Source: Pseudalkalibacillus sp045920555 | GTDB lineage: Bacteria; Bacillota; Bacilli; Bacillales; Fictibacillaceae | Length of the DNA stretch: 64,000 nt | Reading direction: 5' to 3' | NCBI RefSeq assembly: GCF_045920555.1 | Contig: NZ_CP174509.1 | Span: 3,038,001 to 3,102,000, forward strand | Shown: one piece after another, positions 18,191 through 27,165 of the stretch | Layout of the letters: each line of letters opens with the position of its first letter | Numbering within the stretch: position 1 is the first letter of the stretch | Position numbers and translations under genes: made by a program | The notes under the pieces: model-generated | Database searches by the model: none | Seen by the model: only the letters and a program-made list of their open reading frames with translations | Told to the model about the DNA's origin: nothing

Positions 18191-21100
18191 ATGTGTATGA
18201 ATAAACAGAATGGTAATACCCATTGGGTCGACTGTTTTTATCGGCTTGATGACTATCTTAAGAAAAATAAAGCAGCGCCTTCTTTGTTACATAAAGTGAA
18301 GGAGTTAGCAAATAAATCATACCAAAACGAGTTGACGATCGCTTTTTGCGGCCATTTTTCTGCCGGAAAATCGAGCATGATCAACCTGTTGATGGGTAGC
18401 GATCTTCTGCCTTCTTCACCAATCCCGACCAGTGCGAATATCGTCGCAATCAAGAACGGCGAGCCGCATGTCCTTATTACGGATCAAGATGGGAACAAGA
18501 TTTCCTATTCAGGTGAATTGGATATTTCTCAGGTCAAGCGAGCTTCGAAAAACGGTGAAGAGGTCAAGACCGTCGAGATTTATAAGTATCACCCCTTTTT
18601 AGAAAACGAGACGGTGGTCATGGACACGCCTGGAATCGATTCAGTAGATGATGCTCACAGGATTTCGACCGAATCTATGCTTCACCTTGCGGATGTGATC
18701 GTTTATGTGATGGATTACAATCATATCCAGTCAGAGCTCAACTTCAATTTTACGAAAGAGATGCAGGAGCTTGGTAAAGAAGTCTACCTCATCATCAATC
18801 AGATCGATAAACATAATGACGAGGAACTATCTTTTAGAGATTACTCTGAACAAACGATCCATGCATTTAAACAATGGGGTGTCAATGCAAAGGGGATCTA
18901 TTTCACTACATTGAAGGAAGCCGATCATCCACAAAATCAATTAGCTGAATTACAGAATGAATTACAGACGATAAAAACGAACAAGGAAGCGTTCATTTAT
19001 CATACTTTGAACAGTATGACGGCAAAAGTGATCGATGAATATCTCGAAAGGAAATATCCTGATGTCTTGGAGCAAAAAGCAGATTCAGAGGTTGCTGGGT
19101 TTAAAGAAGAAATCGAAGCATTAATAGCAAGGAAAGAACAGCTTGAAGCACAAGGGGATCAAGTGGAAATGGATTTCATCGATCAACTGAAAAAGCTGAT
19201 CGACAATGCCCGGATCGCCCCTTATGAAGTCCGTGAGTTTGGTCGTGCTGTTTTGGAAGCGATGAAGAAGGACTTCAAGACAGGATTCTTTTTCGCCCGT
19301 AAAAAGACAGAGGAAGAACGAGCTGCCCGCATTGAGAGTTATGTCGAAGCGGTAAATGAAAAGGTCACGTCTGAACTAGAATGGCACATAAAAGAAGAGC
19401 TTCAACAACAAATTAAACAACTCAATATTCATGAGCCGGGTCTCGAGAGCCAGGTACATGAAATTGAACATCGTTTCAATGCAGAAGACGTCGACCGATT
19501 GCAACAGAGAGGGGCTACGTTCAATGAAGCGTATGTGCTTCAGTACAATCGGGATGTGGAAGATGATTTGAAGAAACGCTACCGCCGTTCGGCGATGGAT
19601 ATTTTTCAGGATATAAAAACCACCTATGTAAATGATCACATCAAGCCAGAGCTTAATGATATTGAAGACAAACTTGCAGAATTGGAAGCTGAACAGTCAA
19701 AGGCGGATCATGCCCAGCAAAGGGAAGATGCTTTCAATAAAGAAAAAGATCGGTTGATTGAAATATGCCAGTCTGATGAACCTGCAACTGAAGCTTCGTA
19801 CTGGCTTGATCAAGTGCTCCAATTCCTTAATGTCCAAGCAGAAGAAGGCGCTTGGACCGATATAGCAGAGGAAATGAAAGAGAAAGTGGACGCCTTCATG
19901 GAACAGGGTGAAGAACCTGCGAACATTGTTCAAGGACAAGTTGAAGAAGCGGCAGCACGTCTTGACACGACAGTGGAGTTATTATCCAAATGGGATTCGT
20001 TGAGTGATTTGACGAACCGGATGAAGACTCGTTCTGAAAAAATCAAAAACCAACAATATACGGTCGCATTGTTCGGAGCCTTCAGCGCTGGTAAATCATC
20101 GTTTGCCAATGCCTGGTTGAAGGAGAATGTCCTGCCCGTCTCACCGAACCCGACAACAGCGACGATCAATAAGATTTTACCGGTCACAGAAGAATACCCG
20201 CATGGGACTGTCAAAATCGAAATTAAATCTTCTGAAATCTTGTTAGAAGAGCTGAAGCATTCGCTGCACAGATTCGATAAAAGCTGTGAATCGATCAAAG
20301 AGGGGATTGAAGCTATCAAAAGGATTGACACTGAAAGACCGGATCCTCATTATAATTTCCTGAAAGCTGTGGAAAAGGGCTTTCCTGCGATGAAGGATTA
20401 TCTCGGTACAGACCAGCTCATCGATCATGCGAATTTTGCATCGTTCGTGGCTCAGGAGGACAAGGCCTGTTTTACAGAATCGGTCGAGCTCTATTATGAC
20501 TGTGAACTGACGCGGCAAGGAATCACGTTGGTCGATACACCAGGTGCTGATTCGATCAATGCACGGCACACATCGGTTGCCTTCGATTATATCAAGAATG
20601 CCGATGCGATCGTTTTCGTGACCTATTACAACCATGCTTTCTCTAAAGCTGATCGTGATTTCCTCATCCAATTGGGACGGGTGAAGGATACGTTCTCCAT
20701 GGATAAGATGTATTTTGTCATCAACGCAGCAGACCTTGCGAAAGATGAGGAAGAGCGGGAAGATGTTGTAGATTACGTAACAGATCAATTGACCGAGTAT
20801 GGAATCCGGTTCCCGCGCATGTATGCATTATCAAGTAAACAAGCGCTGCTTGAACGTACTAGGGATCTTGAAGGTTTTCAGTCCAATTTTACTCATTTTG
20901 AAAAAGAATTCAAATCCGCAACGATCAGAGAACGGGATGAAGTATCCGTCAACCAGGCGAATGAACTGATGAAATCAGGGTATATCCGTCTGTCCGAATG
21001 GATCGAACATGCACAATCAGATGAGGCGCATCAGGAGCAGGAGAAAAAGCGCCTGAAAAGCGAAAAAACGGAAATCGTCGATTATATCGGTTCATACTCG

Positions 21101-21811
21101 CATTCTCCTTTTAAAAAATCAATGAACCAGGAGACGAAGGAACTGCTCCATTACGTTATACAACGGTTGATGCTTACGTTCAATGATGAATACAAGATCG
21201 CGTTCAATCCATCAGTCCTGATGAAAGATATGAAACAGAACCAGCTGAAAAAATGTCTCGATGAATTGTTGGGATCGATGTTGTTTCAGCTTTCTCAAGA
21301 ATTGAGAGCGACGACTCTGCGTCTTGAAAAACATCTGAATGAACAACGGAACCGTTTTTATGAAATGGCGGAGAACTATACGTCGGACCGGAGCTCCTGT
21401 CAATTGATGGAGTTGCAGGAATTGAGTATGAATACGCCGGAAATCGATCCTGAGTGGCCGGGTCGGACGGTCGTTGATCTGGAGCCTTCATTAAAAAAGT
21501 TTAAAAATCCGAAACAATTCTTTGAAGGGAATGGGAGAGAAGTGATGCGCCAAGAACTCTCAGAAAAGATCCAACCACTGCTACAAGAGATCGTGCAAAC
21601 GTACACGAATCACTTCAGCACCTTTTACGGAGATGGTCTTGAACAAGAAATCGAGAACATGAAGAAGCAATTCGCCGGCGAGATTGAGCAGTATTATGCA
21701 GGTATCCTTGAAGCCTTCGCCTCAAAAGATCAGCTTGATGAATTGATAGAGACGAGGCAACAACTGGAGGACATTTTGCACCAAGGAAAAGAGGCAAAGC
21801 ATGAAGGGTAG
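18191..21811 (+). CDS. dynA: Double dynamin-like GTPase DynA (YpbR)
   Basis: A 1206-residue bacterial dynamin with two complete GTPase/stalk halves. Half 1 has P-loop GHFSAGKSSM near residue 53, DTPGID near 144 and NQIDKH near 203; half 2 has GAFSAGKSSF near 630, DTPGADSIN near 782 and NAADLAKDE. Long helical segments between them form the stalks. B. subtilis DynA (YpbR, about 1190 residues) mediates membrane surveillance, fusion and phage-stress tolerance. The ATG at 18191 follows AGGTGT; a frame start 21 codons upstream lacks a site. Two small genes follow with overlap, as in B. subtilis where ypbS is the neighbour. Confidence 0.93.
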   Translation: MCMNKQNGNTHWVDCFYRLDDYLKKNKAAPSLLHKVKELANKSYQNELTIAFCGHFSAGKSSMINLLMGSDLLPSSPIPTSANIVAIKNGEPHVLITDQDGNKISYSGELDISQVKRASKNGEEVKTVEIYKYHPFLENETVVMDTPGIDSVDDAHRISTESMLHLADVIVYVMDYNHIQSELNFNFTKEMQELGKEVYLIINQIDKHNDEELSFRDYSEQTIHAFKQWGVNAKGIYFTTLKEADHPQNQLAELQNELQTIKTNKEAFIYHTLNSMTAKVIDEYLERKYPDVLEQKADSEVAGFKEEIEALIARKEQLEAQGDQVEMDFIDQLKKLIDNARIAPYEVREFGRAVLEAMKKDFKTGFFFARKKTEEERAARIESYVEAVNEKVTSELEWHIKEELQQQIKQLNIHEPGLESQVHEIEHRFNAEDVDRLQQRGATFNEAYVLQYNRDVEDDLKKRYRRSAMDIFQDIKTTYVNDHIKPELNDIEDKLAELEAEQSKADHAQQREDAFNKEKDRLIEICQSDEPATEASYWLDQVLQFLNVQAEEGAWTDIAEEMKEKVDAFMEQGEEPANIVQGQVEEAAARLDTTVELLSKWDSLSDLTNRMKTRSEKIKNQQYTVALFGAFSAGKSSFANAWLKENVLPVSPNPTTATINKILPVTEEYPHGTVKIEIKSSEILLEELKHSLHRFDKSCESIKEGIEAIKRIDTERPDPHYNFLKAVEKGFPAMKDYLGTDQLIDHANFASFVAQEDKACFTESVELYYDCELTRQGITLVDTPGADSINARHTSVAFDYIKNADAIVFVTYYNHAFSKADRDFLIQLGRVKDTFSMDKMYFVINAADLAKDEEEREDVVDYVTDQLTEYGIRFPRMYALSSKQALLERTRDLEGFQSNFTHFEKEFKSATIRERDEVSVNQANELMKSGYIRLSEWIEHAQSDEAHQEQEKKRLKSEKTEIVDYIGSYSHSPFKKSMNQETKELLHYVIQRLMLTFNDEYKIAFNPSVLMKDMKQNQLKKCLDELLGSMLFQLSQELRATTLRLEKHLNEQRNRFYEMAENYTSDRSSCQLMELQELSMNTPEIDPEWPGRTVVDLEPSLKKFKNPKQFFEGNGREVMRQELSEKIQPLLQEIVQTYTNHFSTFYGDGLEQEIENMKKQFAGEIEQYYAGILEAFASKDQLDELIETRQQLEDILHQGKEAKHEG

Positions 21812-21989
21812 CCGGTTCCATTGCTGTGCAACCTGTGTCCATTTCCAAGTCCAAAAAGAAACGGACTCGGTCCGGTACTTCTGCAGTCGGCTTGGATATG
21901 AGACGAAGCCAGATTACCGATTTGACTGCTGGACACCGAAAGAGCATGTCAAAAAGCTGATGAACAAAGAGAATAAGAATGAATCCTAG
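21801..21989 (+). CDS. Small Cys-rich protein, 62 aa
   Basis: A short protein with six cysteines in its first 45 residues (CCATCVHF, RYFCSRLGY, FDCWTP), arranged like a small zinc-binding fold. It overlaps the end of dynA by 11 bases, indicating translational coupling, and its stop overlaps the ribosome binding site of ypbS. I do not recognise the family. The location suggests a role linked to DynA, but this is inference only. Confidence 0.75.
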   Translation: MKGSRFHCCATCVHFQVQKETDSVRYFCSRLGYETKPDYRFDCWTPKEHVKKLMNKENKNES

Positions 21990-21999
21990 GAGGAATCCC

Positions 22000-22260
22000 A
22001 TGTCAGTCCACCAAGATATTTCAAAGCATAGTAACGAACAGCATGAAAGAGTCCGACTATTTGCTGAGCTTGATCATAAGCGTGAGCAATTGATTGAAGA
22101 TACACTGTTAAAATGTAAAGAAGACCAGCCTTTTGAAAAAGAATTGGCTGAAATCAACCAGGTGACCGATCAAATCAACGAACTTGCAAGGAAAGGCATC
22201 GTCCCACAGCGGAAGAATGTCACAAAAGAAATGGTAGAGGAGTACTGCAAGCGAAGCTGA
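22000..22260 (+). CDS. ypbS: YpbS (DUF2533) protein
   Basis: An 86-residue helical protein beginning MSVHQDISKHSNEQHERV and ending IVPQRKNVTKEMVEEYCKRS, matching the DUF2533/YpbS pattern next to dynA. The ATG at 22000 follows AGGAGG, which overlaps the preceding stop. Function is unknown. A non-coding stretch with short A+T-rich repeats and a hairpin follows. Confidence 0.8.
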   Translation: MSVHQDISKHSNEQHERVRLFAELDHKREQLIEDTLLKCKEDQPFEKELAEINQVTDQINELARKGIVPQRKNVTKEMVEEYCKRS

Positions 22261-22302
22261 CCCTAAAGCACTTTTCGTTATTCTTACAAAACTTGGATTT
22301 AA

Positions 22303-22394
22303 TAAGACAAAAGTAGAATTAATTTTGACAAAAGCATCATTAATTTTAACAAAGTCGTAAATAATTACGACAAAACAGACGAAAATTACGACAA
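22303..22394. repeat. Degenerate A+T-rich tandem phrases
   Basis: Four or more units of about 22-28 bases share the core GACAAAA or TACGACAA joined to ATTAATTTT or AATTACG. The same phrase family recurs at 31370-31470, 44883-44922 and 50408-50490. It lies between ypbS and its terminator-like hairpin. Confidence 0.6.
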
Positions 22395-22418
22395 TGACAA
22401 TATTTGGAGTGATCTTAA

Positions 22419-22464
22419 GGAGCTTCCCGACATCAAGAAGGATGTTTAGGGGAGCCCTTTTTAT
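22419..22464 (+). terminator. Terminator after ypbS
   Basis: CTTCCCGACATC and GATGTTTAGGGGAG form an imperfect stem around AAGAAG, followed by CCCTTTTTAT. Confidence 0.6.
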
Positions 22465-22546
22465 AACAAATTTATAAAAAGGAGATTCTCCGTATAATAA
22501 AGAAGTAAGACAGAAATGAATTAAGTGCCGAAAAGGAGTGAGTCCA

Positions 22547-22879
22547 ATGAGAGAGATGAGCGATCTGCATTCAATTGAAGAGGTCGATCTATTCATAGAT
22601 GAGCATCGACTAATCTTCCTATACATTTCCCGCACAAATTGCAGTGTATGTCATGCATTACTTCCACAGGTTAAAGAAATGATGACCAAGTATCCAGAGA
22701 TCGAATTGGCCCATGTAAACGCTGATTATTTGGAAGAGATCGCGGGGCATCTATCAATCTTCACGGTTCCTGTCCTCCTTTTATATGTAGATGGAAAGGA
22801 GACTATCCGGGAAGCTAGATTCGTACAGATAGAGCAGTTGGATCGTAAATTGAACAGAATCTATGAAATGAATACATAA
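22547..22879 (+). CDS. Thioredoxin-like protein (CSVC active site)
   Basis: A 110-residue thioredoxin-fold protein resembling YtpP of Bacillus. The redox motif is NCSVCHALLPQV (CxxC near residue 35) and the cis-proline loop is FTVPVLLLYVDGKE. Presumably a cytoplasmic disulfide reductase. The ATG follows AAAGGAG by eight bases; a GTG three codons earlier overlaps that site. The DJ-1-like gene starts 21 bases downstream, suggesting a two-gene redox-related operon. Confidence 0.85.
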   Translation: MREMSDLHSIEEVDLFIDEHRLIFLYISRTNCSVCHALLPQVKEMMTKYPEIELAHVNADYLEEIAGHLSIFTVPVLLLYVDGKETIREARFVQIEQLDRKLNRIYEMNT

Positions 22880-22900
22880 GCCTTGGAAGGAGAGGAGATT

Positions 22901-23437
22901 ATGTACACTGGTATATTGCTCTATCCGAGATTCAGTGAATATGAATTATCCGTTTTATTATCCATACTGAAGCAAGGCAGAAAACCAATTGTTCTCATCG
23001 GGTTGGATAAAGATGCAGTAAAAGGGGAAGCCGGGTTGGCTTGCATCCCTGATGTCAGGGTCGAGGAAGTAGATGTAGAAGCACTGGATAGCATTGTTCT
23101 CCCGGGAGTAGACGATTTCCAACACCTTGACCGACACCCCAGCCTTATCTCATTTCTCGGAAAGTTTCGTAATAAGAACGTTTGGATTGGAGCTATTTCC
23201 AGTGCACCCTATTTCTTAGCGATGAGCGGGTTGCTGGATGGAAAAAAGTATACAACTGGTCTCACTTCTGAACAACGTAGTTTCCTTGATACATTCAATA
23301 ATGCAACTTTGATAGAGGCACCAGTAGTAGTAGATGGAAAGCTCATCACCGCGAGAGGCTCTCATTTTATAGAATTCGCCATAAAAATTGGAGAGGCTTT
23401 GGATCTTGATTTTGATAGAAGCAGGTACAAACATTAA
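22901..23437 (+). CDS. DJ-1/PfpI-family protein with Ser at the nucleophile position
   Basis: A 178-residue DJ-1/PfpI-like protein (ThiJ domain). The elbow that normally holds the reactive cysteine (AICxAP) reads GAISSAPYFLA, so the nucleophile is replaced by serine. The preceding VLPGVDDF loop corresponds to the usual LPGG segment. The ATG at 22901 follows GGAGAGGAG; an upstream TTG six codons earlier has no site. With the change it may be a binding protein rather than a glyoxalase or protease. Confidence 0.8.
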   Translation: MYTGILLYPRFSEYELSVLLSILKQGRKPIVLIGLDKDAVKGEAGLACIPDVRVEEVDVEALDSIVLPGVDDFQHLDRHPSLISFLGKFRNKNVWIGAISSAPYFLAMSGLLDGKKYTTGLTSEQRSFLDTFNNATLIEAPVVVDGKLITARGSHFIEFAIKIGEALDLDFDRSRYKH

Positions 23438-23589
23438 ATAAAGATGGATAGGGGTTAATATGTATTTGTTGTTACCATTTACTGGATGATACACAAAAAA
23501 GCCTAGCGCAGATTATGCCGGAGAATGATAGAGTACAAGAAGCATAAAAGGAGTAGTTGAAAGAAAGGGAAATCCATTAGAGAACATTA

Positions 23590-23622
23590 AAAAACTAGCT
23601 GGAGCAATCCAAGCTAGTTTTT
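23590..23622. terminator. Bidirectional terminator
   Basis: AAACTAGCT and AGCTAGTTT flank a 10-base loop (TGGAGCAATC type), with A-tract upstream and T-tract downstream, between converging genes. Confidence 0.9.
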
Positions 23623-23627
23623 ATGTG

Positions 23628-24794
23628 CTAGTCTTCCTTTTTCAAGCTGCCAATGAACCGTTCAAGGCGATCAAGTCCTTCTTTCAGTTGGTCTTTGTGG
23701 TAAGCGTAGGATATCCGGATATAATCATCACCGTAATCGGAGAAGGCGATTCCGGGTACGACCGCGAGCTTTTCTCCTTCTAGCAGCTTTGTAGCAAAGT
23801 CCCAGGAATTCATGCCGAATTGTTTTATAGAAGGAAAAAGATAGAATGCCCCTGTCGGCTCATCCATCTCCAGCCCCATTTTGAGTAAACGATCATACGC
23901 ATACTCCAATCGCTCTTTGTATATTTCACGCATAGGCATCGCGTCATCTTTCCCTGTTGTCAATGCTTCGACCGCTGCGGCCTGGGTAATCGATGATACA
24001 CAGGTTACGTTGTATTGATGGACTTTTAAAATATGTTTTGTAATCGCACCGTCCCCGAGTATGAATCCGATGCGCCAGCCTGTCATCGAGTGGGATTTCG
24101 ATAACCCGTTGATCACGATCGTTTTTTCTTTCATGCCAGTGAAATTGGCGATCGAACGGTGAGATTCACCATATGTCAACTCACTATAAATCTCATCAGA
24201 TAGCACGAAAACACTTTTATCTTTTAAAAGTAACGCGATTTCTTCAAGCTCTTCCTTCGTTAACGATACCCCAGTGGGATTCGACGGATATGGAAGGATG
24301 ATACATTTCGTCCGGTCCGTCAGATGTTTTTCGATCAGGGCAGCGGTAAGCTTGAATCCTGTTTCCCGTGTATCGACATGGATCGGTTTAGCACCGCATA
24401 AGCGAATGACAGGTTCGTAGCCAGGATAGACAGGCCCCGGAAGGATGACTTCATCGCCTTCTACAAGAAGCGTCCGCAGCGAGATATCGATCGCTTCACT
24501 TGCACCGGTTGTCGCGATCACTTCATCTTCAGCCCGGTATTCCAAACCATATTTTTCAGTGACGAATTTAGCGATGGCATTTCTCAACTCTATCGAACCA
24601 GCATTATGTGTATAGGTCGTCTTGTTTTCATCGATTGCTGTTTTCCCTGCTTCTTTTACATGTTCAGGTGTTGGAAAATCGGGTAAGCCGAGAGTAAGAG
24701 AAATCGCCTCTGGAAACTCTGATACGCGATTGAAAAACTGCCGGATACCGGATATTTGTATTTCTTTGACTCTTGGATTGATGAATTGTTCCAT
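23628..24794 (-). CDS. patA: Aminotransferase A (PatA)
   Basis: A class I/II PLP aminotransferase of 388 residues. The PLP lysine is in NGLSKSHSMTGWRIGF; the aspartate and Tyr of the cofactor site are in VLSDEIYSELTY, and PSNPTGV binds substrate. It resembles B. subtilis PatA (N-acetyl-L,L-diaminopimelate aminotransferase candidate) from MEQFINPRVKEIQISGIRQF onward. GGAGAGGA precedes the ATG on the minus strand. The true substrate cannot be told from sequence. Confidence 0.85.
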   Translation of the reverse strand: MEQFINPRVKEIQISGIRQFFNRVSEFPEAISLTLGLPDFPTPEHVKEAGKTAIDENKTTYTHNAGSIELRNAIAKFVTEKYGLEYRAEDEVIATTGASEAIDISLRTLLVEGDEVILPGPVYPGYEPVIRLCGAKPIHVDTRETGFKLTAALIEKHLTDRTKCIILPYPSNPTGVSLTKEELEEIALLLKDKSVFVLSDEIYSELTYGESHRSIANFTGMKEKTIVINGLSKSHSMTGWRIGFILGDGAITKHILKVHQYNVTCVSSITQAAAVEALTTGKDDAMPMREIYKERLEYAYDRLLKMGLEMDEPTGAFYLFPSIKQFGMNSWDFATKLLEGEKLAVVPGIAFSDYGDDYIRISYAYHKDQLKEGLDRLERFIGSLKKED

Positions 24795-24947
24795 AATGGG
24801 TCCTCTCCTTGTCCGATTCGCTTGGTATGTAATCTATTTGAAGTTTAGCGTTTTAGCGAAGTGGCGTCAACGAAAGCGCCAATCATTTGTGTTTTCCAAA
24901 TAGACTTCGATACAATGAAAAAAACTCTATCAAAGTAGGTGTGATCC

Positions 24948-25781
24948 ATGAAAAATATCGTTTCCGTAGACTGGTTGTACTCGAAACTTGATGATAAAGA
25001 CGTAATACCCGTTGATTGCCGGTTCTATCTCCAGGAAAAAGAACGCGGTATGGAAGAATATCAGGATGCCCATATTCCGGGTTCCAGCTATGCCGACCTC
25101 GAAAAGAACCTTTCAGGACAAGTACAAGAACACGGTGGACGACACCCATTGCCTGTTCTCGAGGAATTTTTACAATTCTTAGGTTCGATCGGAATCGATC
25201 AATCAAAAACGGTCGTCGCATATGATGCACAGAATACAGCCATGGCGGCGAGATTTTGGTGGATGCTCAAGTATCTTGGCCATAAAGAGGTATACGTACT
25301 GGATGGCGGGATTCAGGAATGGGAAAAGCAAGGCTACCCACTCACTGAAAAGTTACCTGAGGTGGTTAAGACGACTTACAGACCGAATTTACAAGAGGGT
25401 ATGGTCGCAGATCTTACAGAGGTCAGGCTTGCTTCACAGCTTGATCAAACGTTGCTGATTGATGCGCGCGATGTGGAACGTTATGAAGGGAAATCAGAAC
25501 CGATCGATGCAAAAGCGGGGCATATCCCATCGGCTGCGAATAAATTCTTTGCCGACAACTTCGAACAAGGAAAATGGAAGTCTCAAGAACAATTGAGAGA
25601 TCACTTTGAAAACCATTTGTATAAACCGTTAATCAATTATTGCGGCTCAGGTGTCACAGCCTGCGTCAATGTACTCGCATTGGATGAAATCGGCAAAAAA
25701 AGCAAGCTCTATGTCGGCAGCTGGAGCGACTGGAGTTCATACGAAGGCAATCCAGTCGAAACAGAAGAGGATTCGAAATAA
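24948..25781 (+). CDS. Sulfurtransferase, two rhodanese domains
   Basis: A 277-residue thiosulfate/3-mercaptopyruvate sulfurtransferase. The N-terminal rhodanese domain (to about 135) is inactive-like; the C-terminal domain carries the active loop NYCGSGVTACVNV with the catalytic cysteine. The CGSGVTA loop is typical of mercaptopyruvate sulfurtransferases (SseA type). The ATG follows AGGTGTGATC. The gene is divergent from patA and followed by about 600 bases of repeat-rich spacer. Confidence 0.9.
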   Translation: MKNIVSVDWLYSKLDDKDVIPVDCRFYLQEKERGMEEYQDAHIPGSSYADLEKNLSGQVQEHGGRHPLPVLEEFLQFLGSIGIDQSKTVVAYDAQNTAMAARFWWMLKYLGHKEVYVLDGGIQEWEKQGYPLTEKLPEVVKTTYRPNLQEGMVADLTEVRLASQLDQTLLIDARDVERYEGKSEPIDAKAGHIPSAANKFFADNFEQGKWKSQEQLRDHFENHLYKPLINYCGSGVTACVNVLALDEIGKKSKLYVGSWSDWSSYEGNPVETEEDSK

Positions 25782-25892
25782 AAAATTTCACGTACCGTAC
25801 TGAAAGCGTTTTTTAGAAAAATCTTTTAAAAACGTCTTTAAAAGTCTTTCAAAATCATTGCTACTCCCATTGAAACGTTGTACATTCTATTT

Positions 25893-26326
25893 TGGTTTTG
25901 ACTTTGTTGAATTTTGATGTTGATTTCTAATAAAAAAATGCTTTAAGTCAAATTCGCGACACTCCAGCGGGAAAAGCGAGCCAGGCGAGACCACGTATCG
26001 ATTTAAGGATCTTCGACTAAAATAATGAACTTCGACTAAATACCACCACGTCCTGTAGTGAACGTCGAAGTCAGTACATCCTGTACAAGTACGTCCTGCG
26101 CCTGCGGTTACTCGGCGCAAAACTACCAGGATGGAATTTAAGTACGTGTCTTGTGGTGAACGTAGAAGCCACCATAAGGAAAGCTTCTAAGAATTCCATC
26201 GCAGACACGAAAATGATTTCATTTTTGTGTTGAGATCCATGTGGAAAGTGAGCGAGGAGTTTTCGGATCGCCCGCGGAAGGGGAGTGAATTTCGCGAAAA
26301 ATCAACAATTAAGTATAACAGAGCCT
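25893..26326. repeat. MITE-like intergenic repeat, copy 1 (interrupted)
   Basis: Left part (to about 25990) contains TTCGCGACACTCCAGCGGG and AAAGCGAGCCAGGCGAGACC; right part (26250-26326) contains GCGAGGAG, GGATCGCCCGCGGAAGGGGA and ends ATAACAGAGCC. The two halves match the uninterrupted copies at 35651-35778 and 47408-47573 but are separated by about 255 foreign bases. The GCGACACTCC..CCCGCGGAAAGG pattern is a dispersed repeat I know from several Bacillaceae genomes. Confidence 0.75.
25991..26244. repeat. Second repeat element nested in copy 1
   Basis: The interrupting segment is bounded by CCACGTATCGAT and ATCCATGTGG, which are imperfect inverted repeats. Inside, short units (ACGTCCTGTAGTGAACGTCG, ACATCCTGTAC, ACGTCCTGCG, ACGTGTCTTGTGGTGAACG) recur in both orientations. 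It has no open frame of useful length and appears to be a separate non-coding element inserted in the first. Confidence 0.6.
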
Positions 26327-26387
26327 TGGTTTTTAAAAGATATGGGAATAATAGAGATAGATTCAATGTGTAAAGGGGAGAGTGCAA

Positions 26388-26993
26388 TTGACATGGGACG
26401 TCCTCAATGTAATCGGCACATTGGCATTCGCGGTCAGTGGCGCGATTGTCGCTATGGAAGAAGATTATGATTTGCTAGGTGTAATGATACTCGGCCTCGC
26501 CACAGCATTTGGCGGAGGGATCATTCGAAATATATTGATAGAAGTACCGATGTCGACGCTTTGGCAGCAAGACATCCTGATTAAAGTTACGGTCCTCTTG
26601 ATCTTCATCGTCTTCATCATTCCAGATACTTGGATTCACTTTACTAGGGCCTGGTTGAACTTTTTCGATGCGATCGGATTAGCGACATTCGCTGTACAAG
26701 GTGCATTGTACGCAACGGTTGCCGGTCATTCGCTCGCTGCCGTCATTATGGCTGCGGTCATGACCGGGACGGGTGGCGGGATTGTTCGTGATTTGTTGGC
26801 TGGCCGAAAACCGACTGTTCTGCGCTACGATATCTACGCCGCATGGGCGATTATTGCAGGCTTATTCATCGGTCTCGAAATCACGAATGAACCCTGGGAA
26901 CTTTATTTACTGAGTGCCATCCTCATATTCTTAAGGATGTGTTCAGCAAAATACCGCTGGAAGCTGCCACATCGATACCTTCAGACATTCTAG
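26388..26993 (+). CDS. TRIC-type cation channel / UPF0126 membrane protein
   Basis: A 201-residue protein with about seven membrane segments in two repeats (residues 1-90 and 91-180), each with a glycine-rich motif: TAFGGGIIRNILI and TGTGGGIVRDLLAGRKP. These match UPF0126 (YadS-type) proteins, prokaryotic relatives of trimeric intracellular cation channels, although some have been proposed to transport glycine or other small substrates. TTG at 26388 is preferred to GTG at 26382 because GGGGAG ends only one base before the latter. Confidence 0.85.
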   Translation: MTWDVLNVIGTLAFAVSGAIVAMEEDYDLLGVMILGLATAFGGGIIRNILIEVPMSTLWQQDILIKVTVLLIFIVFIIPDTWIHFTRAWLNFFDAIGLATFAVQGALYATVAGHSLAAVIMAAVMTGTGGGIVRDLLAGRKPTVLRYDIYAAWAIIAGLFIGLEITNEPWELYLLSAILIFLRMCSAKYRWKLPHRYLQTF

Positions 26994-26999
26994 CATTGA

Positions 27000-27035
27000 A
27001 AGATCACAGTCTTTTTGAGAGGCTGTGGTCTTTTA
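27000..27035 (+). terminator. Terminator
   Basis: GATCACAG (27002-27009) and CTGTGGTC (27023-27030) pair around TCTTTTTGAGAGG and are followed by TTTTATG. Confidence 0.8.
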
Positions 27036-27165
27036 TGTTTAGATGCTTTTTCATTAGTCGTCCTATTTTGAAGGAAAAAACCATATACATATGGAATTTA
27101 ACATCTATAAATGTAGTCACTATATCTCGAAAGGGGTTTTTGGCAGGATGAGAGAGGTAAAGGTT

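Noticed and set aside
23461..23545. Possible gene remnant between the DJ-1-like gene and patA
   Set aside because: Only very short frames; no match to a known protein could be recognised.
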